NCBI RefSeq assembly: GCF_900582195.1
Contig: NZ_UTHA01000221.1
Location: 1 to 64,000, forward strand
Source of the DNA: Pseudomonas viridiflava
GTDB taxonomy: Bacteria > Pseudomonadota > Gammaproteobacteria > Pseudomonadales > Pseudomonadaceae
Length of the DNA stretch: 64,000 nt
Reading direction: 5' to 3'
In this document: positions 43,372 through 52,358 of the stretch, piece after piece
Layout: each line of letters starts with the position of its first letter
Numbering within the stretch: position 1 is the stretch's first letter
Translations under genes and position numbers: made by a program
Notes under the pieces: model-generated
The model's database searches: none
Seen by the model: the letters and a program-made list of their open reading frames with translations, nothing else
What the model was told of the DNA's origin: nothing

Positions 43372-44388
43372 TTATTTCAGGTGTTCCTTCAACTCCTGCG
43401 AAGCCTGCAACATCGCCGAACGCACCGCCGGTACCTGACTGACCACGTTAAGCAAGCCGTAATCGTGAATCATGCCGTTGTACCGCACCGACGTCACCGC
43501 CACACCGGCCTCGTCGAGTTTGCGTGCGTAAGCTTCACCTTCATCACGCAACACATCGGCGCCGGCGGTCTGCACCAGTGCTGGCGGCAGGCCCTTCAGT
43601 TGCGCGGTGGTTGCCCGCAGCGGCGAGGCGTAGATCTCGTTTCGCTGTTTGGCGTCGGTTGTGTAGTTGTCCCAAAACCACTTCATCATGTTGCGCGTGA
43701 GGAAGTGCCCTTCGGCGTACTGGTTGTAGGAGCCGGTGTCGAAATTGGCGTCCGTCACTGGCCACAGCAGCACCTGGAATTTGATCGCCGGAGTGCCTTT
43801 GTCTTTGGCCATCAGTGCAACCACGGCCGCCATGTTGCCGCCGACGCTGTTGCCAGCGACGGCCAGACGCTTGCCGTCGACATTGATCTCTTTGCCGTGC
43901 TCTGCGACCCACTTCGTTGCGGCGTAAGCCTGGTTGATCGCCACCGGGTAATGCGCTTCCGGGGAAGGCGTGTAATTGACGAACACCGCCGCCGCTCCTG
44001 AGCCGACCACCAGATCCCGGACCAGCCGCTCGTGCGTCGGGAAATCGCCCAGCACCCAGCCACCGCCGTGGAAGAACATGAACACTGGCAGCTCGCCCTT
44101 GACCCCGGCCGGCCGGACGATGGTCAGGCTCAACGGTTGGCCATCGACCTGGATGGTCTTCTCGCTGACGTCCGCTTTGGGCAGCGTCAGCTTGACCCCG
44201 GACTGCGCGCCGACCAGCACGGCGCGGGCCTCTTTGGGGGTCAGCTGTTCCATCGGTTTGCCGGTGCCGGCGTTCAGCACATCGAGAAACGCCTGAGTGT
44301 TGTGTTCGACATCACTGGCGAAAGCGCTGTGGATGGACAGGGCGAGAAGGGTACCGGTCAAGACTTTGCTGAAAGTGTGCATGTTCAT
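43372..44388 (-). CDS. Secreted alpha/beta-hydrolase, hormone-sensitive lipase family
   Basis: A 338-aa esterase/lipase with an N-terminal signal peptide (MNMHTFSKVLTGTLLALSIH SAFAS). Oxyanion-hole motif HGGGWVLGD, nucleophile motif GNSVGG (Ser in GxSxG), then Asp in GADVLRDEGEAY and His in MIHDYG complete the triad. It would act in the periplasm or outside. It stands upstream of ohr on the same strand, 28 bases apart, but the relation is unclear. Confidence 0.85.
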   Translation of the reverse strand: MNMHTFSKVLTGTLLALSIHSAFASDVEHNTQAFLDVLNAGTGKPMEQLTPKEARAVLVGAQSGVKLTLPKADVSEKTIQVDGQPLSLTIVRPAGVKGELPVFMFFHGGGWVLGDFPTHERLVRDLVVGSGAAAVFVNYTPSPEAHYPVAINQAYAATKWVAEHGKEINVDGKRLAVAGNSVGGNMAAVVALMAKDKGTPAIKFQVLLWPVTDANFDTGSYNQYAEGHFLTRNMMKWFWDNYTTDAKQRNEIYASPLRATTAQLKGLPPALVQTAGADVLRDEGEAYARKLDEAGVAVTSVRYNGMIHDYGLLNVVSQVPAVRSAMLQASQELKEHLK

Positions 44389-44416
44389 TTCCTGTTCGGG
44401 CCTGGGGCGTCAGTGA

Positions 44417-44836
44417 TCAGACGGTAACGTGCAGACGCACATCGACGTTGCCACGGGTGGCGTTGGAGTAAGGGCAGACCTGGTGGGCCGCATCGACCAG
44501 TGATTGCGCGTCGGCTTGTTCCAGACCGGGCAGGCTGATGTGCAGGTCGATGTCCAGACCGAAGCCGCCGGGAATCTGACCAATACCGACATGGGCGGTG
44601 ATCGAGGCGTCGTCCGGGATTTTGCGTTTGGTCTGGCTGGCGACGAATTTCAGTGCGCCGATGAAGCAGGCCGAATAGCCCGCAGCGAACAGTTGTTCTG
44701 GGTTGGTCGCCGCGCCGCCAGCACCGCCGAGTTCTTTCGGGGTGGCGAGTTTGACGTCGAGGACGTTGTCGCTGGAGATCGCACGACCATCACGGCCGCC
44801 AGTGGAGGTTGCGATTGCGGTGTAGAGAGTTTGCAT
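44417..44836 (-). CDS. ohr: Organic hydroperoxide resistance protein Ohr
   Basis: Thiol peroxidase that reduces organic and fatty-acid hydroperoxides. The 139-aa Ohr/OsmC protein has catalytic Cys57 in GYSACFIGALK and resolving Cys121 in AHQVCPYSNATRGN, plus the Arg (RAISSD) used in catalysis. It is the usual target of OhrR, encoded 265 bases upstream on the same strand. Confidence 0.94.
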   Translation of the reverse strand: MQTLYTAIATSTGGRDGRAISSDNVLDVKLATPKELGGAGGAATNPEQLFAAGYSACFIGALKFVASQTKRKIPDDASITAHVGIGQIPGGFGLDIDLHISLPGLEQADAQSLVDAAHQVCPYSNATRGNVDVRLHVTV

Positions 44837-45101
44837 GGTGTGAGCCTCATTGGGTGTGTTTGTGTGCGCTAATTGTTTGCGCGCTAAGTAAGTGCGAAAT
44901 AAATGTATCTCGCTAATATCTTGTGCGCAAGATAAATTTTTGAAGAGACTGCACTTTTAAGAAGGAGCAGGTATGAGAGAGGGGCGGTAAGGCTTGAGTT
45001 AGAGCGGATTGGGCGGCAAATCAGGTGTTGAAAATATTTTGCTGGCGATGAAATCAATGTGGGGGCGAGCCTGCTCGCTCCCACAAGGGACTGTGTTGGG
45101 G
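44837..45101. promoter_or_regulatory. Control region between ohr and ohrR, with palindromic OhrR-box candidate
   Basis: AT-rich in contrast to flanks. A perfect inverted repeat TATCTTG-TGCG-CAAGATA lies at 44917-44934, and GCGCTAATTGTTTGCGCGC lies nearer the ohr start. Both fit the kind of palindromes bound by OhrR. A single REP (45057-45088) is also present, with GGGGGCGAGCCTGCTCGCTC CCAC. Confidence 0.58.
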
Positions 45102-45557
45102 TTAGATCAGGCTTTCTTGTAGATGGCTGCGCAGCGCCTGCAACTCTGATTGCAGGTTTTGCAGGCGTTCGAGAGAGAAACCGCTGGCGCCGAGAATACA
45201 TTGCGGAATGGTCTGCGCCTTATCGCGCAGCGCGCGGCCTTGCTCGGTCAACTCGACAATCACCACCCGCTCATCCTCACGACTGCGCGTACGGCTGAGC
45301 AACCCTTCGCCTTCCAGGCGTTTGAGCAGCGGGGTCAGCGAGCCGGGATCCGTCAGCAACCGCGAGCTGATTTCTCCAACGGTCAAACCATCCTTTTCCC
45401 ACAACACCATCATTGCCAGATACTGCGGGTAGGTCAGATTCAAGGCTTGCAGCAATGGCTTGTAGACCTTGGTCATCATCAGCGAGGTCGAGTGCAGGGC
45501 GAAGCACGCCTGATTATCGAGGAGCAGGTCGTCGCAGGTGTCGCGTTCGGAAGTCAT
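45102..45557 (-). CDS. ohrR: Organic-peroxide sensing MarR-family repressor OhrR
   Basis: A 151-aa MarR repressor that loses DNA binding when its reactive Cys is oxidised. The conserved Cys18 lies in LLDNQACFALHS, followed by SLMMTKVYKPLLQALNLTYPQY. The wing DNA-binding region reads LLSRTRSREDERVVIVELTE, and a second Cys in TIPQCILGA makes it the 2-Cys type. The start MTSERD (45557) is chosen. It represses ohr and itself. Confidence 0.92.
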   Translation of the reverse strand: MTSERDTCDDLLLDNQACFALHSTSLMMTKVYKPLLQALNLTYPQYLAMMVLWEKDGLTVGEISSRLLTDPGSLTPLLKRLEGEGLLSRTRSREDERVVIVELTEQGRALRDKAQTIPQCILGASGFSLERLQNLQSELQALRSHLQESLI

Positions 45558-45629
45558 TTCAGAGCCTTGTTCGGTGATGGTCATGAATCTAGCGCTCGAA
45601 CCTTTAATGCGCCAGATAATTCTCCTTGT

Positions 45630-46586
45630 TTAGTGGCGTCCCAGATCCCGTTGCAGCGCCAGATCCCACGGCGGCACGGGACTGAATCGGCTCTTCAGGT
45701 ATTCGAGGAGCAAACGGCTGCGCGAATTGGTTTGTTGCTCCATGCGCAGCGCGTAGATGCCGGTGGATTCTGCTCTTGGCAGGCCGTTTTCGCAGAACAG
45801 CGGCAGGAGTTCACCGCGCAGCAGGTATTCGCTGGCCAGCCATGTCGGCAGATGCGCGATGCCCAGTCCGGCGAGGGCGCCACACACCAGTGCCTCGGCA
45901 TTGTTGGCGCTCATGCGGATCCGCGCCGGACGGTGCAATTGCATCTGGCCGTCCTGCTCGAAGCGCCAGGCGAAGGGCGGGGCGAGGCCTTCCCAATCCA
46001 GACCATCGTGCTCGTTCAGTTGGGCTGGATTGATAGGCACGCCTCGGCGTTTGAGATAGTCGGGACTGGCGCAGGCAATGCGCACCATGCTCGCCAATGG
46101 TGTCGCCACCAGGCGGGTATCAGCCATTTGCCCGGCACGTAGCACCAGGTCGACTTTGCCCAGATTCGCGCCGCTCATGTCGACGAAGCTGTCGATCAGG
46201 TGCAATTGCACATCCAGTCCCGGGTACAAAACGAGAAAGTCGGCGATCACCGGTGCCAGATGTCGCCGCCCGAAAGCCGCCGGGGCGTCGATGCGGATCA
46301 AACCTTCCGGCGCACTGCTCAAAGACACCGCCTCCGCGCGGGCCAGTTGCAACTCGGCAACAATTCGCCGCGCCCGCTCGGCAAAGGCCAGGCCCGCGGG
46401 CGTTGCGCGCACGGCATGCGTATTGCGGACAAACAACTGACTGCCGATAGCACTTTCGAGGTTGTCGATGCGTCGGGCGACGGCCGAGGGGGTCAGTGGA
46501 TGCCGGCGCGAAGCGGCAGAAAAACTGCCACTCTCCAGCACATCGAGAAACAGCCCGAGTTGATCGGTCAATTGATTGGGATTCAT
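45630..46586 (-). CDS. LysR-family transcriptional regulator
   Basis: A 318-aa regulator. The N-terminal winged helix holds LFLDVLESGSFSAASRRHPL TPSAVARRI; the effector domain follows. The start MNPNQLTDQLGLF (46586) is chosen; the longer upstream frame runs antisense into the TSUP gene. It is divergent from the TauE/SafE gene (113 bases between starts), so may control it, but the ligand is not known. Confidence 0.86.
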   Translation of the reverse strand: MNPNQLTDQLGLFLDVLESGSFSAASRRHPLTPSAVARRIDNLESAIGSQLFVRNTHAVRATPAGLAFAERARRIVAELQLARAEAVSLSSAPEGLIRIDAPAAFGRRHLAPVIADFLVLYPGLDVQLHLIDSFVDMSGANLGKVDLVLRAGQMADTRLVATPLASMVRIACASPDYLKRRGVPINPAQLNEHDGLDWEGLAPPFAWRFEQDGQMQLHRPARIRMSANNAEALVCGALAGLGIAHLPTWLASEYLLRGELLPLFCENGLPRAESTGIYALRMEQQTNSRSRLLLEYLKSRFSPVPPWDLALQRDLGRH

Positions 46587-46698
46587 GGTTGGTAACGCCT
46601 GTGCGAAATCGGCATAGCCATTGTGCGTTGCTGTGCGTTTCCCCGCCAGCCGCGACTGCGTAGGATGGATCGCCTGACGTAAGAGGAATTCGGCTGTG

Positions 46699-47445
46699 AT
46701 GGAGTTTTTGTTGTACCTGTTGTTCGGCGCCGCCCTTGGCACACTTGGCGGCATCTTTGGCATCGGCGGCGGTTTGATTGCCATTCCGTTGCTCGGCGTG
46801 TGGTTTGGCCTTGATCAACAGATCGCCCAAGGCACGGCGCTGGTCATGGTGGTGCCGAACGTGATGCTGGCGCTGTGGCGTTATCACCAGCGCAATCGCA
46901 TCGAGCTGCGCCATGCGCTACCCCTGGCTGTGATGGGTTTCTGCTTTGCCTGGATCGGTTCGATCTGGGCGGTGGGCATTGATGCGCAAACCATGCGCAT
47001 CGGCTTCGTCGCGTTCCTGGTGGTGCTCTCGATCTACAACCTGTTGAAGATGTTCGGCAAGCAACCTGCTGCGACTTCCGAAATGCGCTATTCCTGGCCG
47101 TGGCTTGGCGTGCTTGGCGCGGCGTCTGGCACCATGGGTGGTTTGTTCGGTGTCGGCGGCGCGGTGGTGGCAACGCCGGTGCTGACCAGCCTGTTCGGCA
47201 CCACGCAAGTCGTCGCCCAAGGCCTGTCGCTGGCGTTGGCCTTGCCAAGCACCGGCGTGACCCTGGTGACTTATGCGGTGCACCACGAAGTGGACTGGAT
47301 GATCGGGCTGCCGTTGGCCATCGGCGGTCTGGCGAGCATCAGCTGGGGGGTGAAAGTCGCCCACGCCATGCCGGAAAAACTCCTGCGCGGGCTGTTTTGC
47401 GGTTTCCTGGTGCTGTGTGCGGTGATGCTCGCGTTTAAAGTTTGA
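46699..47445 (+). CDS. TSUP-family (TauE/SafE) membrane permease
   Basis: A 248-aa transporter with seven to eight hydrophobic segments. The N-terminal GTLGGIFGIGGGLIAIPLLG and its repeat TMGGLFGVGGAVVATPVLTS show the two glycine-rich halves of the family, which moves sulfite, sulfoacetate or other sulfur compounds outwards. Codon choice ATG 46699 follows AAGAGGA. It lies between two LysR genes: divergent from one and overlapping the end of the other by 11 bases. Confidence 0.88.
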   Translation: MEFLLYLLFGAALGTLGGIFGIGGGLIAIPLLGVWFGLDQQIAQGTALVMVVPNVMLALWRYHQRNRIELRHALPLAVMGFCFAWIGSIWAVGIDAQTMRIGFVAFLVVLSIYNLLKMFGKQPAATSEMRYSWPWLGVLGAASGTMGGLFGVGGAVVATPVLTSLFGTTQVVAQGLSLALALPSTGVTLVTYAVHHEVDWMIGLPLAIGGLASISWGVKVAHAMPEKLLRGLFCGFLVLCAVMLAFKV

Positions 47446-48316
47446 AGCCTTCGACGATGTGCTCCGCCAGGCACTCGGTGATCGGCGACGGATTGTTCAG
47501 GTTGCGGATCAGCATGATGCTGGCCTCGGGCAACAGCGGCAGATCCTCGGCGGCGCCGAGAATGCGCATGTCCGGGGTAATCAGGCTTTCCAGTTGTGCG
47601 GTGATCGCCAGACCCGCGCTCACCACCGCCATCAAAGCCGAGAGACTGGTGCTGTTGTAAGCGATGCGGTATTCGCGGCCCATCGCATCCAGCGCATTGC
47701 ACGCCCACAAGCGGCAGAAACAATCACTGTTGAACATCGCCAGCGGCAGCGGCGTTTGCTCATGGGCACTGAAATTCTGCGCCTCGGCCCAGACAAAGCG
47801 CTCCTTGCGCAGCAGTTGGCCGATCTCGTTGCCCGGCTCGCGGGTGACGATCGACAGATCCAGATCGGTACGCTGCAGCAGTTGTTTGGTCGACTCGCAG
47901 TGCACTTCGATCTGGATCAGCGGATAGAACTGCGCGAACCGCGAGAGAATCCCCGGCAGAAAACGCATTACGTAATCGTCCGGCGTACCGATCCGCACCG
48001 TGCCGACCATGTGCGGCTCGCGCAAGGTGTTGAACACTTCGCTGTGCAACTTGAGGATGCGCCGCGCGTAACCGAGCAGCACCTGGCCCTCGGCGGTCAG
48101 GCGCACCTGGCGTCCGTCGCGCTCGAACAACTGGCGTTGCAAGACGTCTTCTTCCAGACGCTTCATCTGCATGCTCACCGCCGATTGCGTGCGGTTGACC
48201 ATTTCGCCGGCACGGGTAAAACCGCCCTGATCGGCAATCGCGACAAAGGTGCGCAGGACATCGGTATCGATACTGGGGTAGGCCGACAATTGATGAATCT
48301 CCGTGATGCATGCCAT
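47435..48316 (-). CDS. LysR-family transcriptional regulator
   Basis: A 293-aa regulator with TFVAIADQGGFTRAGEMVNR TQSAVSMQMKRLEEDV as the winged helix. The effector domain resembles regulators of the ArgP/NodD type only broadly. The start MACITEI (48316) fits; upstream in-frame Met codons at 48325 are possible. It converges with the TSUP gene and diverges from the DUF1127 gene 69 bases away, which it may regulate. Confidence 0.86.
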   Translation of the reverse strand: MACITEIHQLSAYPSIDTDVLRTFVAIADQGGFTRAGEMVNRTQSAVSMQMKRLEEDVLQRQLFERDGRQVRLTAEGQVLLGYARRILKLHSEVFNTLREPHMVGTVRIGTPDDYVMRFLPGILSRFAQFYPLIQIEVHCESTKQLLQRTDLDLSIVTREPGNEIGQLLRKERFVWAEAQNFSAHEQTPLPLAMFNSDCFCRLWACNALDAMGREYRIAYNSTSLSALMAVVSAGLAITAQLESLITPDMRILGAAEDLPLLPEASIMLIRNLNNPSPITECLAEHIVEGFKL

Positions 48317-48385
48317 CAGAAACATTCGTTGGATTGATCGTAGCGCCAGCGCGAGACTTGAGCCATCCACAAAGGAGGCAACACG

Positions 48386-48607
48386 ATGAAAGGTCAAAGA
48401 GAGTATGTAGACGAATCAAAATTTTCCGGCCACGGCCATATCGTTTCCGACCTGCTGCACAAGTTTAGCCGCTGGTACGAACTGCACCGTGAACGCGAAT
48501 TGCTCGCCAGTCTGAGCGACGAAGCGTTGAAGGACATCGGCGTCAGTCGTGCCGACGTTGAACACGAAGCCGTGCGGCCGTTCTGGGATGACCCGATGCA
48601 TAAGTGA
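48386..48607 (+). CDS. Small DUF1127-domain protein
   Basis: A 73-aa protein with the C-terminal DUF1127 motif: RWYELHRERELLASLSDEAL KDIGVSRADVEHEA. DUF1127 proteins in alphaproteobacteria and others bind RNA or regulate phosphate and stress metabolism; function in Pseudomonas is not proven. Very strong site AAAGGAGG precedes ATG 48386. It lies divergently from a LysR gene. Confidence 0.88.
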   Translation: MKGQREYVDESKFSGHGHIVSDLLHKFSRWYELHRERELLASLSDEALKDIGVSRADVEHEAVRPFWDDPMHK

Positions 48608-48671
48608 TGAACCCAGTGCTACACAAACCCTCTTCCGGTGAGGTAGGTTGCGAGCAGACAAGGAGATGCTC

Positions 48672-49898
48672 ATGCCCGCGACTCTGGCCTTTTCCCTCAA
48701 ACAGGCGCGACGACTGGCGCTGGCTGCCCAAGGCTTCAACGGGCGCCAGCCGCCGACCGTCAAGGCGCCGCACCTTAACCGGCTGATCGAACGGCTGGGC
48801 CTGCTGCAAATCGACTCCGTCAATGCCGTAGTGCGCTCGCACTACCTGCCGCTGTTTTCCCGTCTGGGTTCCTATTCTCCTGACTTGCTCGATCAGGCAG
48901 CGTGGAGTGCGGGGCGACGTCGTACGTTGTTCGAATACTGGGGGCACGAAGCCTCGTTACTGCCGATGGCGATGTATCCGTTGCTGGGCTGGCGCATGCA
49001 GCGGGCCAGACGTGGCGAGGATATTTATCAGCAACTGGCCAGATTCGGTCGTGAGCAGCAGGAAGTGGTTCGTCGGGTGTTGAATTCGGTTGAAGAGCAG
49101 GGCGCGCTGGGCGCCGGCAGCTTGTCGACTCGCGAAGACAAGGCCGGGCCTTGGTGGGACTGGAGCGCGGAAAAGCATGCGCTGGAATGGTTGTTCGCCG
49201 CCGGTGAAGTGACGGTAGCGGGGCGCCGCGGCTTTGAGCGTTTATATGATTTGCCGGAGCGGGTGATTCCTGCCTCGATTCTGCAACAACCTTTGCCGGA
49301 TGAGGCCGAAGCACAGCGTGGCTTGCTGCTGCACGCGGCACAGGCCTTGGGTGTCGGCACTGAAAAAGATCTGCGTGATTACTTTCGCCTGAATCCGGCG
49401 GATGCGCGTCCACGTCTGGCGGAGTTGGTCGAGGCTGGGCAATTGCAGCTGTGCGAAGTCGCCGGTTGGCGGCAAATCGCCTATTGCCTGCCGGAGCCAA
49501 AAGTCCCGCGCAAGGTGTTGGCCAGCGCGTTGTTATCGCCGTTTGATTCGTTGATCTGGGAACGCAGCCGCACTGAGCGCTTGTTCGATTTCCGTTATCG
49601 ACTGGAGATTTACACGCCGCAGGACAAGCGGGTTTACGGCTATTACGTATTGCCGTTTTTGCACAACGAGCGGATTGCCGCGCGGGTTGATCTGCGTGCC
49701 GAGCGGGCGTCGGGGCAGTTGGCGGTGCATGCGGTGCACGAGGAAGAGCAGGGACTGGATGAAGAAGGGATGTTGGCGCTGGCCGTTAATCTGCGGCGGA
49801 TGGCAGATTGGCTGGGGCTTGCGCGGGTGCAGCTCAATTGTCAGCGTGAGAGTGCGGCGCGGTTGCGGGTGGCATTGGCCCAGGCCGGCTGTGACTGA
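48672..49898 (+). CDS. YcaQ-family DNA glycosylase-like protein (HTH_42)
   Basis: A 408-aa protein of the winged-helix YcaQ/AlkX family, which in E. coli unhooks DNA interstrand crosslinks. Conserved parts: LGLLQIDSVNAVVRSHYLPL FSRLG (QxD motif with Gln and Asp), FEYWGHEASLLP and a C-terminal SPFDSLIWERSRTERLFDF. Activity in this species is inferred only. ATG 48672 has AAGGAGATG eight bases upstream, and not the ATG at 48666 or 48648. Confidence 0.83.
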   Translation: MPATLAFSLKQARRLALAAQGFNGRQPPTVKAPHLNRLIERLGLLQIDSVNAVVRSHYLPLFSRLGSYSPDLLDQAAWSAGRRRTLFEYWGHEASLLPMAMYPLLGWRMQRARRGEDIYQQLARFGREQQEVVRRVLNSVEEQGALGAGSLSTREDKAGPWWDWSAEKHALEWLFAAGEVTVAGRRGFERLYDLPERVIPASILQQPLPDEAEAQRGLLLHAAQALGVGTEKDLRDYFRLNPADARPRLAELVEAGQLQLCEVAGWRQIAYCLPEPKVPRKVLASALLSPFDSLIWERSRTERLFDFRYRLEIYTPQDKRVYGYYVLPFLHNERIAARVDLRAERASGQLAVHAVHEEEQGLDEEGMLALAVNLRRMADWLGLARVQLNCQRESAARLRVALAQAGCD

Positions 49899-49904
49899 GT
49901 TGGC

Positions 49905-49984
49905 CTCTTCGCGAGCAGGCTCGCTCCCACACGGGTTGTGTGTACGACACAGGTCCAGTGTGGGAGCGAGCTTGCTCGCGAAGG
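49905..49984. repeat. REPIN between the YcaQ-like gene and type II DAHP synthase
   Basis: CTTCGCGAGCAGGCTCGCTC CCACA and inverted TGTGGGAGCGAGCTTGCTCG CGAAG, about 30 bases apart. Confidence 0.88.
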
Positions 49985-49996
49985 TGGCGACTCGGT

Positions 49997-51343
49997 CTAG
50001 CGGCGGACTTGTTTCAGCGTTTCGGCTATGAGGAACGCCAATTCCAGCGACTGATCGGCATTCATCCGCGGATCACAGTGCGTGTGATAGCGATCCGACA
50101 AGCCATCCTCAGTAATCGGCCGCGCGCCACCGATGCACTCGGTGACATTCTGCCCGGTCATCTCGATGTGAATGCCGCCGGCATAACTGCCTTCCGCTTC
50201 GTGCACCTGGAAGAACTGTTTCACCTCGCCAAGAATCTGCGCGAAGTCGCGGGTCTTGTAGCCGCTGCTGGCCTTGATGGTGTTGCCGTGCATCGGGTCG
50301 GAACTCCACAGCACTTGCTTGCCTTCACGCTGCACCGCGCGGATCAGCGCTGGCAGGTGATCGCCGACCTTGTTCGCACCCATCCGCGCAATCAGGTTCA
50401 GGCGCCCCGGATCGTTGTCCGGGTTGAGCACATCGATCAGGCGGATCAGATCGTCGGGGTCCATGCTTGGGCCGACTTTCACGCCGATCGGGTTATTCAC
50501 GCCACGGAGGAATTCGACATGTGCGCCGTCGAGCTGGCGGGTGCGGTCGCCGATCCACAGCATGTGCGCCGAGCAATCGTAGTAATCGTTGGTCAGGCTG
50601 TCGCGACGCACAAAGGCTTCTTCGTAGTTCAGCAGCAACGCTTCGTGGGCGGTGAAGAAACTGGTTTCGCGCAGTTGCGGCGAGCTGTCCATGCCGCAGG
50701 CGCGCATGAACGCCAGGGTTTCATCGATGCGATCGGCGAGGTGGCTGTACTTCTCCGCCAGCGCGGAGTTGGCGATGAAATCGAGGTTCCACTTGTGCAC
50801 CTGATGCAGGTCGGCAAAACCGCCCTGAGCAAAGGCGCGCAGCAGGTTCAGCGTGGCGGTGGACTGGTGATAGGACTGCAGCAGACGCTCCGGATCCGGC
50901 ACGCGGCTCTTTTCGTCGAAGCCGATGCCGTTGACGATGTCGCCGCGATAAGCCGGCAGAGTCACGCCGTTGATGGTCTCGTCGTTGGCCGAACGCGGCT
51001 TGGCGAACTGACCGGCCATGCGCCCGACCTTGACCACCGGGCAGCCGGCGGCGAAGGTCATAACGATCGCCATTTGCAGCAACACTTTAAAAGTGTCGCG
51101 AATTTTTGCCGCGGAGAATTCAGCGAAGCTTTCCGCACAATCGCCGCCCTGTAATAGAAACGCGCGGCCCTGGGTCACTTCAGCGAACTGCCGGCGCAGC
51201 TCGCGCGCTTCGCCGGCGAACACCAGCGGCGGATAGCTGGCCAGGGTTTGCTCGACCTGGCGCAGGTGCGCGGCGTCGGGGTATTGCGGTTGTTGCTGGA
51301 TCGGCAGGGCGCGCCAGCTGTCAGGGCTCCACGGTTGGCTCAT
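49997..51343 (-). CDS. 3-deoxy-7-phosphoheptulonate synthase, class II
   Basis: A 448-aa class II DAHP synthase, a family unrelated in sequence to the type I enzyme at 34.8 kb. Motifs: FLLQGGDCAESFAEF, AGQFAKPRSANDET, LPAYRGDIVNGIGF, HEALLLNYEEAFVRRD, DPMHGNT and GGIHIEMTGQNVTEC IGG. It makes DAHP for aromatic biosynthesis and, in some pseudomonads, phenazine or other secondary routes; no such cluster is near. The start is ATG 51343 (a GTG at 51346 precedes it). Confidence 0.94.
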   Translation of the reverse strand: MSQPWSPDSWRALPIQQQPQYPDAAHLRQVEQTLASYPPLVFAGEARELRRQFAEVTQGRAFLLQGGDCAESFAEFSAAKIRDTFKVLLQMAIVMTFAAGCPVVKVGRMAGQFAKPRSANDETINGVTLPAYRGDIVNGIGFDEKSRVPDPERLLQSYHQSTATLNLLRAFAQGGFADLHQVHKWNLDFIANSALAEKYSHLADRIDETLAFMRACGMDSSPQLRETSFFTAHEALLLNYEEAFVRRDSLTNDYYDCSAHMLWIGDRTRQLDGAHVEFLRGVNNPIGVKVGPSMDPDDLIRLIDVLNPDNDPGRLNLIARMGANKVGDHLPALIRAVQREGKQVLWSSDPMHGNTIKASSGYKTRDFAQILGEVKQFFQVHEAEGSYAGGIHIEMTGQNVTECIGGARPITEDGLSDRYHTHCDPRMNADQSLELAFLIAETLKQVRR

Positions 51344-51496
51344 CACGGTCTCTAATTGGTTCTACGCACGGGAAGCCCATGGTAGCAGCAATTAGTGCGT
51401 GACCTGCTCCCGCCCCATCGCCGACAATCGCCGCTTTGCCACGGCGCCACAGCGGTGCCATCGCGTCACCGCGCCCGGTGACCATCAGGAGACGAA

Positions 51497-52252
51497 ATGA
51501 CTGAGGAGCGCGTCGAGCATCTGCTCGCCGAAGTACAGGATGAGTTCGGCGTGATTCGCGTGCTGGAAGTGGCCGATTACCGCTTTCTCGAATTCGGCGA
51601 TGCGATCGAGCAGAGCTGCGTGTTCACCGCCGATCCGAGCTGGCTCGAATACGATTACACCCGGGCGATGCTGATTGGCGCGTTGTGCCATGAGCAGCCG
51701 GAGAGTGCGCTGTTTCTCGGGCTCGGCGCCGGTACGTTGACTCAGGCCTGCCTCAAGTTCCTGCCGCTGGAAGATGTCGAAGCCATCGAACTGCGCCCGG
51801 ACGTGCCCCGTCTGGCCATCGAATACCTCGGGCTGGACGATGATCCACGGTTGTATATCCGCGTCGGCGATGCGCTTGAATTGCTGCCGACGGCAGAGCC
51901 TGCGGATCTGATTTTCGTCGACCTGTACACCGATGTCGGGCCGGGCGTCGGGCATCTGGCCTGGAGTTTTCTCGGTGATTGCCAGAAACGTCTGAATCCC
52001 GGCGGCTGGCTGGTGATCAACCAGTGGGCCACCGATGATGGCAAGCCGTTGGGCGCGGCGTTGTTGCGCGGGCTCTATCACCGGCATTACTGGGAACTGC
52101 CGGTGAAGGAAGGCAATGTGATTCTGATTGTGCCGGCGGAGCTTGATCAGGCGCTGGACCTGCAGGCGCTGACTGCGCGGGCCGAATCGTTGGCGCCGAA
52201 GTTGGGGTATTCGTTGCAGTCGTTGATCAACAGTATTCGCCCAGCCACTTGA
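51497..52252 (+). CDS. Spermidine-synthase-like SAM/dcSAM-binding protein
   Basis: A 251-aa Rossmann-fold protein of the spermidine synthase family. Motif FLGLGAGTLTQACLKFLP corresponds to the SAM-binding loop, VEAIELRPDV to the acidic end of the second strand, and DLIFVDLYTD to the substrate side. The canonical GGGDG and Y(D/H) motifs of SpeE are altered, so polyamine synthesis is uncertain; it may act as a methyltransferase. ATG 51497 follows AGGAG. Confidence 0.78.
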   Translation: MTEERVEHLLAEVQDEFGVIRVLEVADYRFLEFGDAIEQSCVFTADPSWLEYDYTRAMLIGALCHEQPESALFLGLGAGTLTQACLKFLPLEDVEAIELRPDVPRLAIEYLGLDDDPRLYIRVGDALELLPTAEPADLIFVDLYTDVGPGVGHLAWSFLGDCQKRLNPGGWLVINQWATDDGKPLGAALLRGLYHRHYWELPVKEGNVILIVPAELDQALDLQALTARAESLAPKLGYSLQSLINSIRPAT

Positions 52253-52268
52253 GGCATCTGTAATGGCC

Positions 52269-52336
52269 CCTTCGCGAGCAGGCTCGCTCCCACATTGGAA
52301 TGCATTTACCTGTGGGAGCGAGCCTGCTCGCGAAGA
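52269..52336. repeat. REPIN after the SpeE-like gene
   Basis: CTTCGCGAGCAGGCTCGCTC CCACA and inverted TGTGGGAGCGAGCCTGCTCG CGAAG flank about 17 bases. Confidence 0.88.
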
Positions 52337-52358
52337 GGGCCGATAACCTGCGAAAATT

